Assembly (NCBI GenBank): GCA_002718135.1
Contig: PBDN01000010.1
Span: 4,152 to 68,151, forward strand
Length of the DNA: 64,000 nt
Source of the DNA: Pelagibacteraceae bacterium
GTDB taxonomy: Bacteria; Pseudomonadota; Alphaproteobacteria; HIMB59; GCA-002718135
Reading direction: 5' to 3'
Shown here: positions 59,909 to 64,000 of the stretch, one piece after another
Layout of the letters: each line of letters starts with the position of its first letter
Position numbering within the stretch: position 1 is the stretch's first letter
Program-made: the position numbers and the translations under genes
The notes under the pieces: generated by a model
Seen by the model: the letters and a program-made list of their open reading frames with translations, nothing else
Told to the model about the DNA's origin: nothing
The model's database searches: none

Positions 59909-61185
59909 TATGCGACTCTTTCTATTTTGTATTGATTAATTTTTTTTTCTACTTCATGTCTAAAATGTCTAAATAAACCTTGTATAGGCCAGGCTGCTGC
60001 ATCACCTAAAGCACAGATTGTATGACCTTCAACCTGTTTTGTTACATCTAGTAAAGAATCGATATCTGTTAAAGTAGCTGTTCCTAAAGTCATTTTTTGC
60101 ATCATATTATACATCCAACCGGTTCCTTCTCTGCAGGGAGTACATTGGCCGCAACTTTCATGTTGAAAAAAATGAGATAATCTTGCTATAGCTTCTACAA
60201 TATCAGTTGATTTATTCATAACAATTACAGCTGCTGTTCCAAGTCCACTTTGAACTTCTTTTAAACTATCAAAATCCATTTTAACATTATCACATATGGT
60301 TTTAGGTATTAGTGGGGTACTTGCCCCTCCAGGAATTACTGCCAAAAGATTATCCCAGCCTCCTATAACTCCACCAGCATGTTTTTGAATTAATTCTTTT
60401 AGAGGAATTCCCATTTCTTCTTCAACATTACATGGATTATTAACGTGACCAGAAATACTAAATATTTTAGTCCCAGTATTATTAGAGCTTCCTATATTAG
60501 CAAACCATTTCGAGCCTTTCCTAAGTATCGTAGGTGCAACAGCAACAGTTTCAACATTAGTTACTGTAGTTGGACAGCCGTACAATCCAACTCCTGCGGG
60601 AAAGGGGGGTTTTAGTCTTGGTTGTCCTTTTTTTCCCTCTAAACTTTCAAGCAAAGCTGTTTCTTCACCACAGATATATGCCCCAGCACCTCTATGTAAA
60701 TAAATATCAAAATTCCAATTAGTTCCACATGAATTTTTTCCTATTAAATTATTTTCATAAGCTTGATCTATTGCTTTTTGTAAATTGCAAGATTCATCAT
60801 AATATTCTCCTCTTATATAAATATAACAGGTGTGAGCTTTCATTGCAAAACCTGCAACGAGGCATCCCTCTAGCAAAAGATGTGGATCGTTTCTTAATAT
60901 TTCTCTGTCTTTACATGTACCTGGTTCTGATTCATCTGCATTAACAACTAAATAATGAGGTTTTCCTGAATCTTTAGGCATGAAAGACCATTTTAGACCA
61001 GCTGGGAAACCTGCTCCACCCCTCCCTCTTAATTGACTATCTTTGATTTCTTGAATTATATAGTCAGATCCTTTTTCAAGAATTTTTTTTGTATTAACCC
61101 ATATACCTCTATCCCTAGCGGCTTTTAAAGACCAATCTTTAAAACCATGTAAGTTTTTAAAAATTTTATCTTCTTCTTTAAGCAT
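59908..61185 (-). CDS. nuoF: NADH-quinone oxidoreductase subunit F
   Basis: This subunit binds NADH and FMN and carries cluster N3. Its 425 residues show [19 protein letters not shown] near 54-72 and the nucleotide region [15 protein letters not shown] near 92. The [13 protein letters not shown] segment lies near 180. The cluster ligands are [12 protein letters not shown] near 345 plus a later cysteine in [13 protein letters not shown]. It overlaps nuoE and nuoG by one base each. Confidence 0.97.
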   Translation of the reverse strand: MLKEEDKIFKNLHGFKDWSLKAARDRGIWVNTKKILEKGSDYIIQEIKDSQLRGRGGAGFPAGLKWSFMPKDSGKPHYLVVNADESEPGTCKDREILRNDPHLLLEGCLVAGFAMKAHTCYIYIRGEYYDESCNLQKAIDQAYENNLIGKNSCGTNWNFDIYLHRGAGAYICGEETALLESLEGKKGQPRLKPPFPAGVGLYGCPTTVTNVETVAVAPTILRKGSKWFANIGSSNNTGTKIFSISGHVNNPCNVEEEMGIPLKELIQKHAGGVIGGWDNLLAVIPGGASTPLIPKTICDNVKMDFDSLKEVQSGLGTAAVIVMNKSTDIVEAIARLSHFFQHESCGQCTPCREGTGWMYNMMQKMTLGTATLTDIDSLLDVTKQVEGHTICALGDAAAWPIQGLFRHFRHEVEKKINQYKIERVA

Positions 61186-61778
61186 TATGAGCCTCTATTA
61201 GGATGAGATGTTTGACGTCCAATTTGTGAACCTTTTTTTATTGGTTGGTTTGATTTGAGTTTTAATAATATATCTCTAAATTTATCAGGATCTAAATCTT
61301 CAAAATAATCATCATTTATTTGTATCATAGGTGAATTACAGCAAGCTCCTAAACACTCAACTTCAACTATAGTAAATTTTTTATCAGATGTTGTATCTCC
61401 AAGATTTACTTTAGTTATTTCTTTTGCTACTTCAACAAGCTTATCACTTCCACGTAACCAACATGGAGTTGTTCGGCAAATTTGAACAAAATTTTTACCA
61501 ACAGGACTTAAGTTAAACATAGAATAGAAAGTAGATACCTCTAAAACTCTTATATAGGACATGCTTAAAGTTTCAGCGACTTTTTCAATTGCATTCTTGC
61601 TTAACCAACCTCCGTTCTGTCTCTGTGCTAAATCAAGTAGAGGAATAACTGCACTTTGTTGTTTATTAATAGGATATTTACTAATTATAGTTTTTGCTTT
61701 TTTAAAATTTTCCTGAGACCAATCAAAAGCATCATTAATTTTACTATAGACTTTATTTGAGAGCCCTGGATGTTTCAT
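61185..61778 (-). CDS. nuoE: NADH-quinone oxidoreductase subunit E
   Basis: This thioredoxin-like subunit with [2Fe-2S] cluster N1a has 197 residues. The cluster ligands are in [10 protein letters not shown] (about 102-111) and [12 protein letters not shown] (about 142-153). The C-terminal tail of about 25 residues after the fold is rich in Gln/Ser. It overlaps nuoD by 4 bases. Confidence 0.96.
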   Translation of the reverse strand: MKHPGLSNKVYSKINDAFDWSQENFKKAKTIISKYPINKQQSAVIPLLDLAQRQNGGWLSKNAIEKVAETLSMSYIRVLEVSTFYSMFNLSPVGKNFVQICRTTPCWLRGSDKLVEVAKEITKVNLGDTTSDKKFTIVEVECLGACCNSPMIQINDDYFEDLDPDKFRDILLKLKSNQPIKKGSQIGRQTSHPNRGS

Positions 61779-62953
61779 CTATCTATTTCTCCAAAAACAA
61801 TATCCAAACTACCTAGTATTGCAGAAATATCAGCCATTAAATGACCGCGTGATAAAAAATCTAATGTTTGAAGATGTGCAAAACCTGGAGCTCTTATTTT
61901 ACATCTGTAAGGTTTGCTTGAGCCATCTGAAACAAGAAATACCCCAAACTCACCTTTTGGGGCTTCAACAGCTGTATAAGTTTGTCCTTCTGGCACTCTA
62001 TAGCCTTCTGTAAAAAGTTTGAAATGATGAATTAAAGATTCCATTGAATGTTTCATTAGATTTCTTTTTGGAGGCGTTATCTTATTATCATTTATTGCAA
62101 TCTCTCCAGGCTGCATTTTATCTAGGCATTGTTTTATAATTAGAATACTCTGTCTCATCTCTTCAATTCGAATAAGATATCTATCGAAACAGTCACCTTT
62201 TTTCCCAACTGGTATTTCAAAATCAACTTTATCATATGCATCGTATGGTTGAGATCTCCTTAAGTCCCACGCTACACCAGCACTTCTTAACACAGGACCT
62301 GTGCAACCCCATTCAATTGCTTCATTTTTTGATATCACTCCTATATCAACAGATCTTTGTCTTAAAATTCTATTATTTGTTAATAGTTCTTCAAGATCAT
62401 CAATGAACTTTGGTAATGAGTCAAAATGTGAGTATAATTTTTCTTCCATTCCTTTTGGAAAATCCTGATGTACTCCACCCGGCCTAAAATATGCAGCATG
62501 AAATCTTGCTCCAGAAACTGCTTCGTGAAACTCTAAAAGCTTTTCGCGTTCCTCAAAACACCACAAAAAAGGTGTTACGGCTCCTATATCAGCTGCATAA
62601 GCAGGTATATTCAATAAATGATTTAATATTCTTGTGATTTCAGAAAAAATTACCCTAATATATTTGGCTCTTTGAGGAATTTCAATTCCTAATAAATTTT
62701 CAGTTGCCAGGGCAAAGGCATGCTCTTGGCACATTGGTGAAACATAATCAAGTCTATCAAAGTAAGGAACAGCTTGTAAATATGTTTTATGCTCAATAAG
62801 TTTTTCTGTTCCTCTGTGCAATAATCCTACATGTGGTTCAGCTCTTTCTACTATTTCTCCATTCAATTCAACTACTAGTCTTAAAACCCCATGAGCTGCA
62901 GGATGTTGAGGGCCAAAATTAATTGTAGTTGTGTTTACTTCTATTTCATTCAT
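61775..62953 (-). CDS. nuoD: NADH-quinone oxidoreductase subunit D
   Basis: This 49-kDa-type subunit forms the quinone-reduction site with NuoB. From the ATG at 62953 it has 392 residues. [15 protein letters not shown] near 13-27, [18 protein letters not shown] near 70 and [24 protein letters not shown] at the end are family hallmarks. The eight codons further upstream overlap nuoC more than needed. It is separate from nuoC, unlike the enterobacterial fusion. Confidence 0.97.
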   Translation of the reverse strand: MNEIEVNTTTINFGPQHPAAHGVLRLVVELNGEIVERAEPHVGLLHRGTEKLIEHKTYLQAVPYFDRLDYVSPMCQEHAFALATENLLGIEIPQRAKYIRVIFSEITRILNHLLNIPAYAADIGAVTPFLWCFEEREKLLEFHEAVSGARFHAAYFRPGGVHQDFPKGMEEKLYSHFDSLPKFIDDLEELLTNNRILRQRSVDIGVISKNEAIEWGCTGPVLRSAGVAWDLRRSQPYDAYDKVDFEIPVGKKGDCFDRYLIRIEEMRQSILIIKQCLDKMQPGEIAINDNKITPPKRNLMKHSMESLIHHFKLFTEGYRVPEGQTYTAVEAPKGEFGVFLVSDGSSKPYRCKIRAPGFAHLQTLDFLSRGHLMADISAILGSLDIVFGEIDR

Positions 62954-63536
62954 CGTTTTTCTCTTTAGACTTTTCATCTCTTATTAATGAATTTGGAATA
63001 CCTTCCCAAGGAGAAGTGTAATCAAAATTTCTATATTCTTGACTTAATTTTACTGGCTCATATATAACTTTTTTTGCTAATTCATCATATCTTACCTCAG
63101 TATGCCCTGTTAAAGGAAAATCTTTTCTCAAAGGATGACCTTCAAAATTATAATCTGTCATTATTCTTCTTAAATCAGGATGATTAAAAAATTCTATGCC
63201 AAACAAATCATAGCATTCTCTTTCATACCAATTTGCAGATTTATAAATTTTAGATATAGAATCAATACCATCCCCTTCCTTTAAATTAGTTTTAAGAATC
63301 AATCTTTTATTTTTGGTCATACTTAAAAGTATATATATTAATTCAAATCTTAAATTCTGCGAAGGGTGATCGATTGCTGTTATGTCAATCAATTGATCAA
63401 ACAAAAGTAATTTATTTTGCTTTAGATCTGTAAAAATACTTAAAATATCTTTTTTGTTTTTTATTACTAATTCAATATAATTTTTTTTTATAAATATTTC
63501 TTTATCATTTAAAATTTTTTTTAATTCTTGAAGCAT
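62946..63536 (-). CDS. nuoC: NADH-quinone oxidoreductase subunit C
   Basis: This 30-kDa-type peripheral subunit has 196 residues. The C-terminal signature is clear: [25 protein letters not shown] segment, then [13 protein letters not shown]. It overlaps nuoD by 8 bases and lies 4 bases after nuoB. Confidence 0.96.
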   Translation of the reverse strand: MLQELKKILNDKEIFIKKNYIELVIKNKKDILSIFTDLKQNKLLLFDQLIDITAIDHPSQNLRFELIYILLSMTKNKRLILKTNLKEGDGIDSISKIYKSANWYERECYDLFGIEFFNHPDLRRIMTDYNFEGHPLRKDFPLTGHTEVRYDELAKKVIYEPVKLSQEYRNFDYTSPWEGIPNSLIRDEKSKEKNDE

Positions 63537-63540
63537 TATA

Positions 63541-64000
63541 TTATCTTACAAACTTATTTTGTCTTTTTATTTTTTTTTGTAATTGTAATATTCCATAAAC
63601 TAAAGCTTCAGCGGTAGGTGGGCAGCCTGGTACGTAAATATCAACTGGTACAATTCTATCACATCCTCTTACTACTGAGTATGAATAATGATAATATCCT
63701 CCTCCATTTGCACATGACCCCATTGATATCACCCATCTAGGTTCTGGCATCTGATCATATACTTTTCTTAAGGCGGGAGCCATTTTGTTTGTTAAAGTTC
63801 CAGCTACTATCATTACATCTGATTGACGAGGACTTCCTCTTGGTATAACCCCATATCTATCCATGTCATATCTTGATGCTGCACTATGCATCATTTCAAC
63901 AGCACAACAAGCTAATCCAAAAGTCATCGGCCACAGAGAACCAGATTTAGCCCAATTGAATAATTTATCAGCTTGACCAATAATAAATCCTCTATTAGAA
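63541..64000 (-). CDS. nuoB: NADH-quinone oxidoreductase subunit B (5' end outside window)
   Basis: This subunit holds cluster N2, which passes electrons to quinone. The reading frame stays open to the window edge: the codons after 63927 translate as [11 protein letters not shown] just before [13 protein letters not shown], as in other NuoB proteins. The internal ATG is therefore not the start. Of about 160-180 residues, 152 are visible. Cluster ligands are the CC pair in GLACCAVEM and the cysteines in [12 protein letters not shown] and [12 protein letters not shown]. NuoA presumably lies just outside. Confidence 0.95.
   Translation of the reverse strand, partial: SNRGFIIGQADKLFNWAKSGSLWPMTFGLACCAVEMMHSAASRYDMDRYGVIPRGSPRQSDVMIVAGTLTNKMAPALRKVYDQMPEPRWVISMGSCANGGGYYHYSYSVVRGCDRIVPVDIYVPGCPPTAEALVYGILQLQKKIKRQNKFVR

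Noticed and set aside
63541..63927. Short 128-residue NuoB starting at an internal ATG
   Set aside because: The frame stays open to the window edge and the upstream codons match the conserved NuoB N-terminal region, so the gene is simply cut by the edge.
1..64000. Horizontally acquired island, defence system or prophage
   Set aside because: Base composition, gene order and gene families are uniformly core alphaproteobacterial across the window, with no integrase, transposase, phage or toxin-antitoxin module apart from the ambiguous RatA/COQ10 label.

Overview
The window is a dense, strongly AT-rich stretch (roughly 27-30 % G+C by eye) of an alphaproteobacterial chromosome. It carries about 62 protein genes and no visible rRNA, tRNA, CRISPR array, insertion sequence or prophage. 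No gene-free stretch exceeds about 95 bases, and most neighbours overlap by 1, 4, 8 or 14 bases or sit within a few bases of each other. The gene order is the classic alphaproteobacterial string: ntrYX-trkA-dat; ispDF-pgpA-pncC; tpiA-secG-pyrG-kdsA-eno-ftsB-pdhABC-lipA-coq10; ppiD-trpEGDC-moaC-lexA-gltX-gltA; frr/uppS/cdsA/dxr/bamA/lpx; dnaE-lolD-lolC-proS-rnj-birA-nuo. Low G+C, compaction and gaps where relatives carry extra genes suggest a streamlined free-living, probably marine, lineage of the SAR11/HIMB59 type. Complete tryptophan, isoprenoid (MEP), lipid A and Kdo genes argue against an obligate intracellular parasite. Species cannot be named from the sequence alone.

Layout. 1-7055 (minus): ntrY-ntrX two-component system, trkA, a D-amino-acid transaminase, an inositol-monophosphatase-family enzyme and a 3-hydroxyisobutyrate-dehydrogenase-family gene cut by the window edge. 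7121-9168 (plus): ispDF fusion, pgpA, pncC. 9160-19305 (minus): one long cluster from tpiA through secG, pyrG, kdsA, eno, ftsB and the pyruvate dehydrogenase E1/E2 genes to lipA and a COQ10-like gene. 19352-28945 (plus): ppiD-like chaperone, trpE-G-D-C, moaC, then lexA with its own LexA box, gltX and gltA. 28942-41377 (minus): rpsB-tsf-pyrH-frr-uppS-cdsA-dxr-bamA-skp-lpxD-fabZ-lpxA-lpxI-lpxB, covering translation, lipid precursors, outer-membrane assembly and lipid A. 41472-48106 (minus): proS-lolC-lolD-dnaE. 48188-64000 (minus): nuoB (cut by the edge) through nuoN, then birA and rnj.

How it fits together: PDH (with LipA adding lipoyl groups), citrate synthase and complex I carry carbon and electrons into respiration. 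ispDF and dxr supply isoprenoids, and uppS makes the undecaprenyl carrier. kdsA and the lpx genes make lipid A-Kdo, while bamA, skp, ppiD and lolCD build the outer membrane.

I found no obviously new multi-gene system. The points most worth a second look are: an NtrX whose AAA+ domain lacks both GAFTGA and a usable Walker B; several missing genes in the conserved string (dusB-ntrBC, lpd, moeA, comEC, rseP, hfq-hflX); a 42-bp in-frame repeat array forming a basic tail on ribosomal protein S2, whose last unit carries the tsf ribosome-binding site; a perfect inverted repeat between tpiA and the ppiD-trp operon; a hairpin in front of rpsB; and a run of TTG start codons in the lpx/bam cluster.
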